A DNA stretch of 64,000 bases from a bacterium. Lineage in GTDB: Bacteria; SAR324; XYD2-FULL-50-16. The notes under the pieces were generated by a model that worked only from the letters and a program-made list of their open reading frames with translations, searched no databases and had not been told where the DNA came from. Where the stretch lies: assembly GCA_018829445.1 (NCBI GenBank), contig JAHJTV010000028.1:1-64000 (forward strand), written 5' to 3'. Shown here piece by piece: positions 1 through 7,897 of this stretch. Each line of letters begins with the position of its first letter. Within the stretch, counting starts at the first letter, position 1. The translations under genes were made by a program, and so were the position numbers.

Positions 1-396
1 CCGGAATCCAGATTTTTGATTAAACCTTATGGATGCCGGATCAAGTCCGGCATGACAGCGGTTCAGAATTTCTATGGTTTTTAGATTATTGAGTTAAAAG
101 CCCTAAATTGAACATTACAATACTTTTCGGAGTGGACTCAATATTCAATTTGACTTCATAACCAGATTACAAGGACTTATAATATATTGCAGGGAACAAC
201 GGTAGGGCTCTACGTGGCAGCCGTGGAATAAGTACAGGCGGGGATGTAACCCCGCCCTACCATTTATATTCTGCATTTTCGGTAGTTCAATGAAAGAGCA
301 AGACTTTTAATTAATGACATTAGCGTAGGGTTACCCTTCCATTAAAACAAAACAGCAAGAACGGAATGAAAACGTAATAATGATAATTCTATTAAT
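1..396. repeat. Non-coding region with composite dispersed palindromic repeat (copy A)
   Basis: No gene is seen here. Positions 34-52 hold a short inverted repeat (TGCCGGA, 5-nt loop, TCCGGCA). Positions 141-321 are clearly homologous to 49892-50083. Inside, 201-261 is bounded by GGTAGGGC and GCCCTACC, and 237-256 is a GGCGGGG/CCCCGCC hairpin with loop ATGTAA. The same GGTAGGGCGG-type palindrome recurs near 40.4, 47.3-47.5, 48.9-49.0 and 50.0 kb. It is best described as a mobile or REP-like non-coding repeat; its function is unknown. Confidence 0.75.
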
Positions 397-582
397 ATGC
401 CATACCAGATAACAACCAGCTTGTGCGCCAATTCGGGTCTATGTTTTCAAGAATGCCCCATGGATGCCATCCAGTTTGATAAAAACAGTGATCGGTATGT
501 AATCGATCCCGATTTATGCACTGATTGCGGTTCGTGTGCCGATGTTTGCCCTGAAGGGGCTATTACCGGTCTTGAAGAATAA
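397..582 (+). CDS. Small ferredoxin with two Fe-S motifs, first motif missing one cysteine
   Basis: A 61-residue 2[4Fe-4S]-type ferredoxin, a soluble one-electron carrier. The second motif is canonical (C41, C44, C47, C51-P). The first reads C10, S13, C16, C20-P, so the second ligand position is serine (codon TCG at that site). By family rules one cluster would be held by C41, C44, C47 and C20, and the other by C10, C16 and C51 plus possibly S13. That favours a [3Fe-4S] or serine-ligated cluster, which is inference. No strong ribosome-binding site is visible. The lytic-transglycosylase-like gene follows 21 bp downstream on the same strand, but nothing links their functions. Confidence 0.85.
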   Translation: MPYQITTSLCANSGLCFQECPMDAIQFDKNSDRYVIDPDLCTDCGSCADVCPEGAITGLEE

Positions 583-603
583 CTCAATATGCTGTAACCT
601 ATC

Positions 604-1335
604 ATGGGCAAAAAATTAAAAATTATGCTTGTTTTGATTGGTTTTGTGATGGTACTGGCTGGCATCAACTGGGTTTACCAGGTTGTTCATAACCCGGTTA
701 TTCTTCTCAATCCTTTTATCGGGGACGATTACAAATCCTTCCGTTCCACTTGGAAAGCATATCGCCATCTTTTTGAACGACATGCCACGCCTATCATGAC
801 GGCCGAATACCTGGGAGCTCTTGCCCAGGTGGAAAGCGCCGGAAATCCTTTAATCACGCCCGAATGGAGATGGCGACTGACGACCGATTTCTTCAAGATA
901 TATGCACCGGCCTCTACTTCAGCCGGACTGTATCAATATACCAAACCTACCTTCCAGGATGCCAAGCGCTTTTGTATTCACAACCATAAGGTCGCCCTCA
1001 AGGGACCCTTTTTTAAACTGAACTCCTGCTGGTTTAACGGTTTCTATTCCAGGCTTTGGCCATCACATGCCATTGAAATGACATCAGCACGATTGCACTA
1101 TTATGTTGAGCAAATTTTATCTGAGCAGGGGAAAAAGGGGATAGAGGTTGAGACCAAGCAGAAACTGGCTTCGATTATACACCTGTGCGGTGTAGGAAAG
1201 GGTAAGCGTTTTGTACAAAGGGAGTTCAGGTTCAGTTCCGTTCCAACCTGCGGAACCCATAATACCTTAAAATACTACAATCGCATTCGCAGCGTGAAAA
1301 AACGTTATCAGACCTCAGGAAATATCTTTCTCTGA
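604..1335 (+). CDS. Membrane-anchored lytic-transglycosylase-like protein
   Basis: A 243-residue protein with one N-terminal hydrophobic segment (about residues 6-26), probably a signal anchor that exposes the rest to the periplasm. The motif QVESAGNP (E77) followed by SAGLYQYT (about 106-113) matches the catalytic Glu and Gly-Leu motif of SLT-type lysozyme-like folds, which cleave the peptidoglycan glycan strand. The middle contains Cys residues (C124, C142) that might form a disulfide. The fold assignment rests on these short motifs and the overall helical pattern, so the exact family is uncertain. It runs convergently with the downstream winged-helix/Fe-S gene, separated by 19 bp. Confidence 0.65.
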   Translation: MGKKLKIMLVLIGFVMVLAGINWVYQVVHNPVILLNPFIGDDYKSFRSTWKAYRHLFERHATPIMTAEYLGALAQVESAGNPLITPEWRWRLTTDFFKIYAPASTSAGLYQYTKPTFQDAKRFCIHNHKVALKGPFFKLNSCWFNGFYSRLWPSHAIEMTSARLHYYVEQILSEQGKKGIEVETKQKLASIIHLCGVGKGKRFVQREFRFSSVPTCGTHNTLKYYNRIRSVKKRYQTSGNIFL

Positions 1336-1354
1336 AATCAGATCTTAACGGAGA

Positions 1355-2344
1355 TCAGTTGGGTATATGATCCGGCGGTCTGATTTCGATGAGTTTGATT
1401 GCCTCTTCCTGGCAACCGGTTTTACAGACACCACATCCCATGCAATCGTCTTCGGATATGTGGATGATTCCTTCCTCCTGGTCGAAAGAGATGGCATCGA
1501 AGATACAGCGGTCGATACACTCTTCGCACAAGGTGCACTTGTTTTCAGAAACAGACGCCAAAAAGCGACTGGGTGAAATGAATCTTCTTCCACCCGGCCA
1601 ATTTTCACAACAATCCTCGCAGCAATTACAGATAATCATCCCAACAGATTTATGATTAGTGGCATTATGCACTAATCCCCTCTCACTGCACATTTTCAGG
1701 ATTTCAACGGCTTCCGTTTTATCGATTTGGCGCCCGGTTCCCCTTTCAATGGCATAATCGGCAGCCTTATTTACTTGAATACAGACATCTACAGGGTGTC
1801 CGCATTCGCCATGCACCACTCGGCAGGAGCACTTGGTTACCGCCAGATTGTAAGCATTATCCACCGCCTTGGTGATATCATCAAATGGCATTACCCGGGT
1901 TCCGGCATCCAAACTTTCATTAATCGGAATAACCCTTACCGGTGGGGTTGGGAAAAACTCACAAAGCTGCCTGAAATAATCCGGCCACTCCTCATGATCA
2001 TATTGTTTCCACAAATCCAGCATTCTCTGATCGGGATTATCCACCACCAGAGTTGCATCATGAAATTGAATCACATTACGAACACAATAGTATTTGATAC
2101 CATCCGTTTTTTTTGATTTGTAAATCAACCCTTTATAAAAGAGCTTCTTGATCATCTCATTGATCTCAGTTTCATGGAATCCGGTGTTTTTACTTAATAC
2201 TGTGGCAGAAGCAGGTGCTTTTGCAGCCAGCAACAGAATTGCCTCTTTTTCATTTGCCAGGATCTCAAATATCTGCGGAATGTACCTGGAATGCGCATGT
2301 CCTATGTGCTCAGCCAGTTGACTGTACAATGATACTCCTGTCAT
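1355..2344 (-). CDS. Winged-helix protein fused to Cys-rich region and 2[4Fe-4S] ferredoxin domain
   Basis: A 329-residue protein. Residues about 20-90 look like a MarR/ArsR-type winged helix (helix-turn-helix with ATVLSKNTGFHETEIN). Residues 172-188 carry C172, C174, C181 and C188, and 239-246 carry C239, C241, C242, C245 and C246. The C-terminus has two canonical ferredoxin motifs (C270, C273, C276, C280 and C301, C304, C307, C311). The start is well supported: GGAGG lies about 6 nt before the ATG. Such fusions are found in anaerobic and facultative bacteria and are usually named only as 4Fe-4S proteins. A redox-responsive DNA-binding role is inference; an electron-transfer role without DNA binding is equally possible. 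Divergent from the Nt-Gln amidase gene. Confidence 0.8.
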   Translation of the reverse strand: MTGVSLYSQLAEHIGHAHSRYIPQIFEILANEKEAILLLAAKAPASATVLSKNTGFHETEINEMIKKLFYKGLIYKSKKTDGIKYYCVRNVIQFHDATLVVDNPDQRMLDLWKQYDHEEWPDYFRQLCEFFPTPPVRVIPINESLDAGTRVMPFDDITKAVDNAYNLAVTKCSCRVVHGECGHPVDVCIQVNKAADYAIERGTGRQIDKTEAVEILKMCSERGLVHNATNHKSVGMIICNCCEDCCENWPGGRRFISPSRFLASVSENKCTLCEECIDRCIFDAISFDQEEGIIHISEDDCMGCGVCKTGCQEEAIKLIEIRPPDHIPN

Positions 2345-2589
2345 AAAAAGCCCTCCGTTCTCCAGATTTTCAACATTTCTGTAACGTCCCCGGTTCCTAA
2401 ATCAGATGAATTTGTAACTCACTCTTAGCGGGTTGGATTCATTTCCGTCAAATCGATGAAAGCAGGTTTATATTACACCTTTACAATCGGGAGGGAAACA
2501 TCCTGATTATGACAGAAATCGATTAACACAAGCCTAAGACGTGTGCTAGAGTTAAAAAAAAATTACGAGGACATTCTCCCCATGAACCC

Positions 2590-3168
2590 ATGAAAACAAC
2601 ATTGGATAAGAGCGAATGCCAATACTGGCCTTTTTACTGTGAAGAAAATATCTGGTATCTCTGTCAGGAATCGGCATTTAAGAATCTAAATAAACGAGTG
2701 GTCTTTATTTCTAACCCGGATAAACAATGCTTGTTTTTAAACCAAAGCACCGGGAATGGTGGATCTGTCCTCTGGGATTACCACGTACTACTCATAACCG
2801 TCGGTTTTGCCTGGGATTTTGATACTACTTTACCCTTTCCCTGTCCGCTTTCACACTATTTGAACCTGACTTTCAGAGAAACAACACCAGCCTCTTTACA
2901 ACCATTTTTTAAGATTATTGATCCAGATTTATATCTTCAGGAATTTGCTTCTGACAGATCTCATATGTTGGATGAATTGGGGAATTACATTCATGTCATT
3001 CCGCCATGGCCATCCGTTAATGGCGACAAGGAGTCCAACCTGCATCTGTTCACGGATATGAAATCTACCGTTTTTTGCGAGGATATCCTGACCTTAAAGT
3101 ATATGTTAAATTGGGTTAAAACCTTTGCCAACCAACAAAAAATTGACAAGGAGTATGCGAAAGTTTAG
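2590..3168 (+). CDS. Protein N-terminal glutamine amidohydrolase homologue (WDYHV family)
   Basis: A 192-residue protein matching the Nt-Gln amidase (NTAQ1) family, which converts an N-terminal glutamine of a protein to glutamate and in eukaryotes feeds the Arg/N-degron pathway. The diagnostic WDYHV motif is at 62-66. The Cys-His-Asp triad is visible as C17 (in YCEEN), H65 and D76 (in WDFDTTLPFP), in the same order and context as in the human enzyme. Length is close to the family norm of about 200 residues. The loop between His and Asp is a few residues shorter than in human. No signal peptide, so cytosolic. No leucyl/arginyl transferase or ClpS gene is seen nearby. A three-codon reading frame (ATG at 2582) ends inside the start codon region, suggesting coupled initiation. 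Confidence 0.88.
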   Translation: MKTTLDKSECQYWPFYCEENIWYLCQESAFKNLNKRVVFISNPDKQCLFLNQSTGNGGSVLWDYHVLLITVGFAWDFDTTLPFPCPLSHYLNLTFRETTPASLQPFFKIIDPDLYLQEFASDRSHMLDELGNYIHVIPPWPSVNGDKESNLHLFTDMKSTVFCEDILTLKYMLNWVKTFANQQKIDKEYAKV

Positions 3169-3376
3169 GTTCAATTTAAGTCCGGACTAACTGTAAACCT
3201 ACTGGTTACCAACCCGGCCAAAATCATCGGTGTCAATTTTCTTTCAACTTGAACGGGATAAATTGAGCCAAAACGCACAACCACAAGGTCACATCTTTTA
3301 TTTGCATTGGGGCGTTAAGACAAAGTGGACACGGCCCGCCAGATGGAATTTGTTGATCAAAAACCAGGATTGAAGA

Positions 3377-4915
3377 ATGGATGATCCCATTATCGGAATC
3401 ATGTCCCCAAAAGCCAAAGAATGGTTTGCTCGGGCAGTTGTAGGAATGATTTGGGCTGATGGCCGTATTGATCAGGCGGAGATTGATTATTTGAAGAGCC
3501 TCCTGGGATTTCTGAAGGACAAGGATTTGATTCATTCCGTATTGGGGATGATAAAACAGAATAAAATACCGCCACTGGAATCCATCCAGCTTGAGCAGGC
3601 ACAAGCCTTGGCAATCCTGAAACACCTCACCTCGATTTCCATCGTTGATGAAGATTTGGATAAGTCGGAGGTGGCGTTTCTTAAAAATATTGCCAGACTG
3701 TTGAATTTGCCTCCCGAAATCCCTGAAAAGTTTATCAGTCTTGGCAGAAAACGACTGGGCGGAAACCGTTTTCACAGCAATCTCCTGGTGGGTGATGATT
3801 CCCTGGATGTGGTCTGCTTCGGTTTCTCTGAACGCGAGTGTCTGTTCTTTTCCAATCGGTTGGTTAATCCCATGGCCCGATTGACTTTGAGGGTATACAA
3901 AGACCAAAAGAACAGATCGGAATCCGGCCTGCATGCCCCCTTTGTCGCCGAAGCTCAATGGTGTAGAGCTGTAAAATCCGGAATTGCAAAATATGTAGTT
4001 AAGGCTGTCTTTAAGAAGCAGATTACGTCCGAGGAAGGCGCCAGACTTATATTCTCAATGCCGGAAGAAGTAGAGACCAGAAAAACATTTGAACCTCAAT
4101 ATAATTCACTGTTGGGATATTATCTCCAATGTCGGGTGTGTGGGACAAACGACATCCCGTTCTGGCAACTGCGATCTCGCTGCTTACACACCAAAAATAA
4201 TATCTTCGGTATTCCTCATTACGACCGAGCTGTCGGAGGCAAAGACTTCTGTGACTATAACCTGTTTCAGATCTCGGTTTGTCCAAATTGTCTGTTTGCT
4301 TCCAACATGATGGAATACTTTCAACGGCAGGATCAGGAGATTGGTTCTCCTAAGTTTGATCAAAAACTATTCCAGTCTAAATGGCAGCCAACCCTTCACA
4401 AACGGAAAAAACTTGTTGCGGCTGATGACAACTGGCTTTATTCTCTGGAAAGAACCCCTGAACAGGCAATTGTGAGTTACCAACTGGCGATGGATACCCA
4501 TCAACAACTGGGATTAATTAGTGACGACCTGGAGCAGTCCAATCATCAGCGCAAGGTTGTTTCTTTTATGCTTACACAGGCTGAAATGTTAATGGACCAA
4601 GGGGATAAGGCGAACGCCAGAAAGCTGGTCCAGAATGCCAAAACCATTCTGGAAAAAGCTTTCCCGACTCTGGAAAAAGAAGCGGCGATCAGAGCCGCAC
4701 ACCTCATCATCCTTATCAACATCTATTTCAAGGAATATGATAATATAGGTGAGTATCTGAATTTTCTGCAGAAATTTGACAAACTCCATGGAGTCGCCTC
4801 GGCATCAAAAGAGGCAAAGATCCTTTATCATGCCATGGAAACTGCAAAAGACGCCTGGCAAAGCAAAGATGAATACGCCTTTGACAAGATCAGCAGTTTT
4901 CATTTGAAAGATTGA
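3377..4915 (+). CDS. TerB-like domain fused to DUF2225-like zinc-ribbon/helical domain
   Basis: A 512-residue cytosolic protein. Residues 10-125 form a TerB-like all-helical module (WADGRIDQAEIDYLKSL at 26-42, then a second acidic helix pair DEDLDKSEVAFLKN). Residues about 130-230 are a beta-rich stretch that could be a degenerate PilZ-like barrel. From 250 on the protein resembles DUF2225, with a split four-cysteine zinc site (C252, C255 and C302, C305) followed by TPR-like helices to the end. The TerB part is recognisably related to the C-terminal module of the response regulator at 54186-55181. Function is unknown. Convergent with the MORN gene. Confidence 0.75.
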   Translation: MDDPIIGIMSPKAKEWFARAVVGMIWADGRIDQAEIDYLKSLLGFLKDKDLIHSVLGMIKQNKIPPLESIQLEQAQALAILKHLTSISIVDEDLDKSEVAFLKNIARLLNLPPEIPEKFISLGRKRLGGNRFHSNLLVGDDSLDVVCFGFSERECLFFSNRLVNPMARLTLRVYKDQKNRSESGLHAPFVAEAQWCRAVKSGIAKYVVKAVFKKQITSEEGARLIFSMPEEVETRKTFEPQYNSLLGYYLQCRVCGTNDIPFWQLRSRCLHTKNNIFGIPHYDRAVGGKDFCDYNLFQISVCPNCLFASNMMEYFQRQDQEIGSPKFDQKLFQSKWQPTLHKRKKLVAADDNWLYSLERTPEQAIVSYQLAMDTHQQLGLISDDLEQSNHQRKVVSFMLTQAEMLMDQGDKANARKLVQNAKTILEKAFPTLEKEAAIRAAHLIILINIYFKEYDNIGEYLNFLQKFDKLHGVASASKEAKILYHAMETAKDAWQSKDEYAFDKISSFHLKD

Positions 4916-4947
4916 GGAGATCTGCCACTGCTTTGATGAGGGAACGC

Positions 4948-4971
4948 CGGCACAAGACTGACAATGTGCCG
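4948..4971. terminator. Hairpin between convergent genes
   Basis: CGGCACA and TGTGCCG form a perfect 7-bp stem around a 10-nt loop, directly between the stop codons of the TerB-DUF2225 and MORN genes. There is no clear T-run, so it is only a possible bidirectional terminator. Confidence 0.4.
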
Positions 4972-5490
4972 TTATTCAATTAATACTCCTTCCTGGTATT
5001 CCACCTTCCGTTCGGAGCCATCCGGATATTTATATTGTCCGACACCATCCATTTTGTCTCCCTTCCAAGTTCCCTGAAATATACTTCCGTCAGAAAAGAT
5101 GTATTCCCCCTTACCATGCCATTTGTCCTTCACCAGTTCTCCCTTGAACTTTTCCCCATTTGGAAAAGAAACCGTACCCCAGCCATGTCTTTGTCCCTCT
5201 GCCCAATCTCCTTCATACTGCTCTCCATCCAGGTATATCATAACCCCTTTGCCATGACGTTTTCCATTCTTCCACTTGCCGGTGTATTTTTGCTCCTCAT
5301 CTTCATAGATCATGGTGCCCGCTCCGTGGCGAAGACTGTTTTTAAAATCTCCTTCATATCGACTGCCGTCTTCCCACATAAAGACGCCAAAATCATTGAT
5401 ACAATTGCCCTCAATGCACATGCCTTCTGTTGCATAACCCGTCAATGAAAAGCCGCAAATGGCTGTCAGAATTATCAGAACCTGTTTCAT
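4972..5490 (-). CDS. Exported MORN-repeat protein
   Basis: A 172-residue protein with an N-terminal signal peptide (hydrophobic about residues 3-20, probable cleavage after GYATEG or nearby). The mature part has at least five consecutive MORN repeats of about 23 residues with the pattern G-x-YEGDW-x-x-G-x-x-HGxG (for example GSRYEGDF, GEQYEGDWAEGQRHGWG). MORN repeats form an elongated beta-hairpin stack used for protein or lipid contacts. C25 and C30 near the mature N-terminus could form a disulfide. Probably periplasmic or surface-attached; the partner is unknown. The gene stands alone on its strand. Confidence 0.88.
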   Translation of the reverse strand: MKQVLIILTAICGFSLTGYATEGMCIEGNCINDFGVFMWEDGSRYEGDFKNSLRHGAGTMIYEDEEQKYTGKWKNGKRHGKGVMIYLDGEQYEGDWAEGQRHGWGTVSFPNGEKFKGELVKDKWHGKGEYIFSDGSIFQGTWKGDKMDGVGQYKYPDGSERKVEYQEGVLIE

Positions 5491-5666
5491 GGAAAAAGCC
5501 TATAGAAAAGTTGAGAGTATCAAAAAAAAACCCAAATATCTTCAAGAGAGAACCAGGCAGCAGGCTGCCCGAAGATGTCGGTTTAAAGGTTGGCTTAGAA
5601 TACCGGTGTTTTTTTTTTCTGGCAAGCCCTAAAGGGAGGATGGGAAATGACCGGAATTATTTTACT

Positions 5667-5939
5667 TCAGAGTCTGTTATTCCCGGATTGCTTTTTTGCT
5701 TTTTCAATCAATTCCAGAATTGACTGTAGTTTGGGTGGTCGGACTGAGACCATGGCATGCTTCTCTTCTGCTGAGAAATTATTGTCAATAAAATCCTGAA
5801 TCGGAATACGTTCGAAATAACAATCTCTTAACTTGGAGCAGGGGATGCCATTCTGCTGGGTTCTGCAATATTTAAACGGAATGGTGTGCCCTAATTGACG
5901 GCAATACCCTTCCAGATCATCAAACTGTTCTTTGCACAT
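5667..5939 (-). CDS. Small Cys-rich protein of unknown function
   Basis: A 90-residue cytosolic protein starting MCKEQFDD. The ATG at 5939 is preferred because AAGGA lies about 6 nt upstream; a longer GTG-initiated form (99 residues from 5966) is less likely. It contains cysteines in the order C-x10-C-x11-C-x8-C-x5-C (including GYCRQLGH, KYCR, IPCSK, DCYF), a pattern that suggests a metal site or Fe-S cluster; this is inference. The C-terminal third is a charged helix (LQSILELIEKAKKQ). It lies just downstream of the trpB gene (51 bp from its stop) on the same strand and may be cotranscribed. Confidence 0.65.
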   Translation of the reverse strand: MCKEQFDDLEGYCRQLGHTIPFKYCRTQQNGIPCSKLRDCYFERIPIQDFIDNNFSAEEKHAMVSVRPPKLQSILELIEKAKKQSGNNRL

Positions 5940-5990
5940 ATGCTTCCTTGAAACCCTCGGAGACACTGTTAAAATGTCCCCGAGTGCATT

Positions 5991-7379
5991 CTACCACTTG
6001 CCGGTTTTTGCTGCCGTAACAGGCGGGTGTCCTTTAATTGCTTCCAGGGACTTATCCAGATCTTCCTGGGGAAGTGAATAATTAAAAAGTTTTCCGGACA
6101 TGTAAGCGTCATAGCCATTGAGATCCATCAAACCATGGCCGCTGAGATTAAAGACGATCACTTTCTCTTTTGCCTCCTCTTTGGCCTGCTTAGCCTGTCG
6201 AATAGCCATAGCTACTGCGTGACTGGTCTCGGGAGCGATAATCATACCTTCGGTTTGAGCAAACAGCATTGCTGCTTCATAACACTCCAACTGCATAATG
6301 GATTCCGGAGTTATCAAACCCTCCACAGCCGCTTGTGAAACCAGGGGAGCCATGCCATGGTAACGAAGACCGCCAGCATGAATGGGAGGTGGAACAAATG
6401 CATGACCCAGTGAGTGCATCGGCAATAAAGGCGTCATTTTGGCAATATCCCCATGATCATATATAAACGGAGCCCTGGTCAGAGTGGGACAGGAAGCAGG
6501 CTCAACCGCCAGTATGTCGATATCTGCTCCGTTAATCTTGTCGTTTATAAACGGAAATGCCAGTCCTGCAAAATTACTTCCTCCACCGGCGCAACCGATT
6601 ACAACGTCAACCTTTTTCTCACCGGCTATCACCAATTGTTTTTTGGCTTCAAGTCCGATGATGGTTTGATGCAGCAACACATGATTCAGTACACTTCCGA
6701 GAGAATATCGAGTTTGACCGCTCTCATCGGAGACAGCCGCTTCAATTGCTTCACTGATTGCTATACCTAGACTTCCCGGCGTGTCGGGATACTTGGCCAG
6801 TACATCTCGACCGGCCTGGGTTTCTTCACTCGGGCTGGCAATACACTGTCCACCCCAGGTTTGCATCATCGTTTTCCGGAAAGGCTTTTGATCAAAACTG
6901 ATCCTCACCATAAAAACTTTGCACTCCAAACCAATCAGTGAGCAGGCGAAAGAGAGAGCGCTTCCCCATTGCCCAGCCCCGGTTTCGGTCGTCAGTCGTT
7001 TAATCCCAAATTGTTTGTTGTACCAGGCCTGGGCAACTGCCGTGTTCGGCTTGTGGCTGCCGGCCGGAGATACACTTTCATTTTTATAATAGATGCGTGC
7101 CGGAGTTCCCAAGGCCTTTTCCAGGTATCTTGCCCTGTGCAGAGGAGAAGGTCGCCATCTCAGCAATAGTTCCAGAATCGGTTCCGGGATATCGATCCAT
7201 CGCTCCTGACTCATTTCCTGTTCAATCAGGTTCATGGGGAAAACCGGAGCCAGCATTTCCGGCGAAATAGGGTTCCCATCCGGCCCAAGCGGTGGTTGCA
7301 TTGGAGTCGGCAAATCAGCCGCCAGATTATACCATTGTCTGGGGATATCTTGTTCATTGAGGAAAATCTTTGTGCTCAT
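5991..7379 (-). CDS. trpB: Tryptophan synthase beta chain, TrpB2 type (PLP-dependent)
   Basis: A 462-residue fold-type II PLP enzyme of the TrpB2 group, which condenses serine and indole to tryptophan. Visible motifs: PLP lysine in GSHKPNTA (K110), ETGAGQWG, and the phosphate-binding [11 protein letters not shown] loop. The length and the N-terminal extension (about residues 1-75) are typical of TrpB2, not of canonical TrpB. The start ATG at 7379 is chosen because AGGAG is about 8 nt upstream; an upstream in-frame ATG at 7385 is too close to that site. No trpA or other trp genes are adjacent. The 50-bp gap to the upstream TrpR-family gene suggests one transcript, so tryptophan-responsive control is likely. 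TrpB2 may salvage indole independently of TrpA. Confidence 0.92.
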   Translation of the reverse strand: MSTKIFLNEQDIPRQWYNLAADLPTPMQPPLGPDGNPISPEMLAPVFPMNLIEQEMSQERWIDIPEPILELLLRWRPSPLHRARYLEKALGTPARIYYKNESVSPAGSHKPNTAVAQAWYNKQFGIKRLTTETGAGQWGSALSFACSLIGLECKVFMVRISFDQKPFRKTMMQTWGGQCIASPSEETQAGRDVLAKYPDTPGSLGIAISEAIEAAVSDESGQTRYSLGSVLNHVLLHQTIIGLEAKKQLVIAGEKKVDVVIGCAGGGSNFAGLAFPFINDKINGADIDILAVEPASCPTLTRAPFIYDHGDIAKMTPLLPMHSLGHAFVPPPIHAGGLRYHGMAPLVSQAAVEGLITPESIMQLECYEAAMLFAQTEGMIIAPETSHAVAMAIRQAKQAKEEAKEKVIVFNLSGHGLMDLNGYDAYMSGKLFNYSLPQEDLDKSLEAIKGHPPVTAAKTGKW

Positions 7380-7429
7380 TGACATTCTCCTATTGTGCAC
7401 TGTTATAAAATTTGAATAAATGACAGTAT

Positions 7430-7705
7430 TCAGTCCAAATGCGAGCTTTTTTCAATCATCTGCTTAAAATAGGACGGATCTTTTTTCAGCTCTTTTGAAC
7501 CTCGTGTAATCTTACAGAGACTGAGACCCAGTTTTTCGGATATCTTTCTTTGACTCATGCCTTCATCCAGCAACTTCACCAGTTCCCATCTGGATGAAAC
7601 CTCTTTGGCCTCACTTGGAGTCAACAGACTTCGTAAGAATTCCTCTATCTCTTTCGCATTTTCCGTTTTGGCCAATACGGTAGCGATCTCTTTTATTCTG
7701 TCCAT
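7430..7705 (-). CDS. trpR: TrpR-family (Trp repressor) DNA-binding regulator
   Basis: A 91-residue helical protein with the Trp repressor signature: [20 protein letters not shown], then the helix-turn-helix [25 protein letters not shown]. In this family a dimer binds L-tryptophan and then palindromic operators. The ATG at 7705 gives a product close to the E. coli size. An upstream TTG at 7750 would add 15 residues, but would lie only about 12 nt from the likely transcription start, so it is less likely; neither start has a good ribosome-binding site. Immediately upstream of trpB2. The promoter region carries three GTTTCT-N6-AGAAAC palindromes, which I infer to be its own operators. A YerC-like member with another ligand is the main alternative. 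Confidence 0.82.
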   Translation of the reverse strand: MDRIKEIATVLAKTENAKEIEEFLRSLLTPSEAKEVSSRWELVKLLDEGMSQRKISEKLGLSLCKITRGSKELKKDPSYFKQMIEKSSHLD

Positions 7706-7752
7706 ATCAGTACACGAATTATAATTTGCAGGAATTGCCAAAAAATTCAATC

Positions 7753-7770
7753 GTTTCTACATAAAGAAAC
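7753..7770. promoter_or_regulatory. Putative operator 1 (GTTTCT-N6-AGAAAC)
   Basis: GTTTCTACATAAAGAAAC, an 18-nt palindrome with matching 6-nt arms. It covers the predicted transcription start and overlaps the -10 box, the position expected for a repressor site. Confidence 0.6.
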
Positions 7771-7797
7771 ATTACTGATAGAGATTTTAACTGTCAA
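7769..7797 (-). promoter_or_regulatory. Predicted promoter of the trpR-trpB2 unit
   Basis: On the minus strand TTGACA (7797-7792) is a perfect -35 box, followed by exactly 17 nt and TAATGT (7774-7769) as a weak -10 box. The predicted start is near 7762, about 57 nt before the trpR ATG. The -10 box overlaps the first palindromic operator. Confidence 0.6.
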
Positions 7798-7819
7798 GTT
7801 TTTTTCAGATTCAAAAAAG

Positions 7820-7863
7820 TTGCGCTTGATATGTTTCTTTGCAAAGAAACATATCAAGCGCAA
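7820..7863. promoter_or_regulatory. 44-bp perfect palindrome containing putative operator 2
   Basis: Positions 7820-7863 read identically on both strands, with the dyad between 7841 and 7842. The core GTTTCTTTGCAAAGAAAC (7833-7850) has the same arms as operators 1 and 3. The longer symmetry might also form a cruciform or act as a terminator. It lies upstream of the -35 box. Confidence 0.6.
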
Positions 7864-7897
7864 TAACAGAAAAGGAAGGAGAGGATTCGGCTTCTCC

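Noticed and set aside
1367..2116. Plus-strand frames opposite the winged-helix/Fe-S gene
   Set aside because: Shadows of a gene with strong Cys motifs and a good ribosome-binding site.
3233..3958. 241-codon minus-strand frame
   Set aside because: Lies wholly opposite the TerB-DUF2225 gene, which has recognisable domains; the antisense product resembles no protein family.
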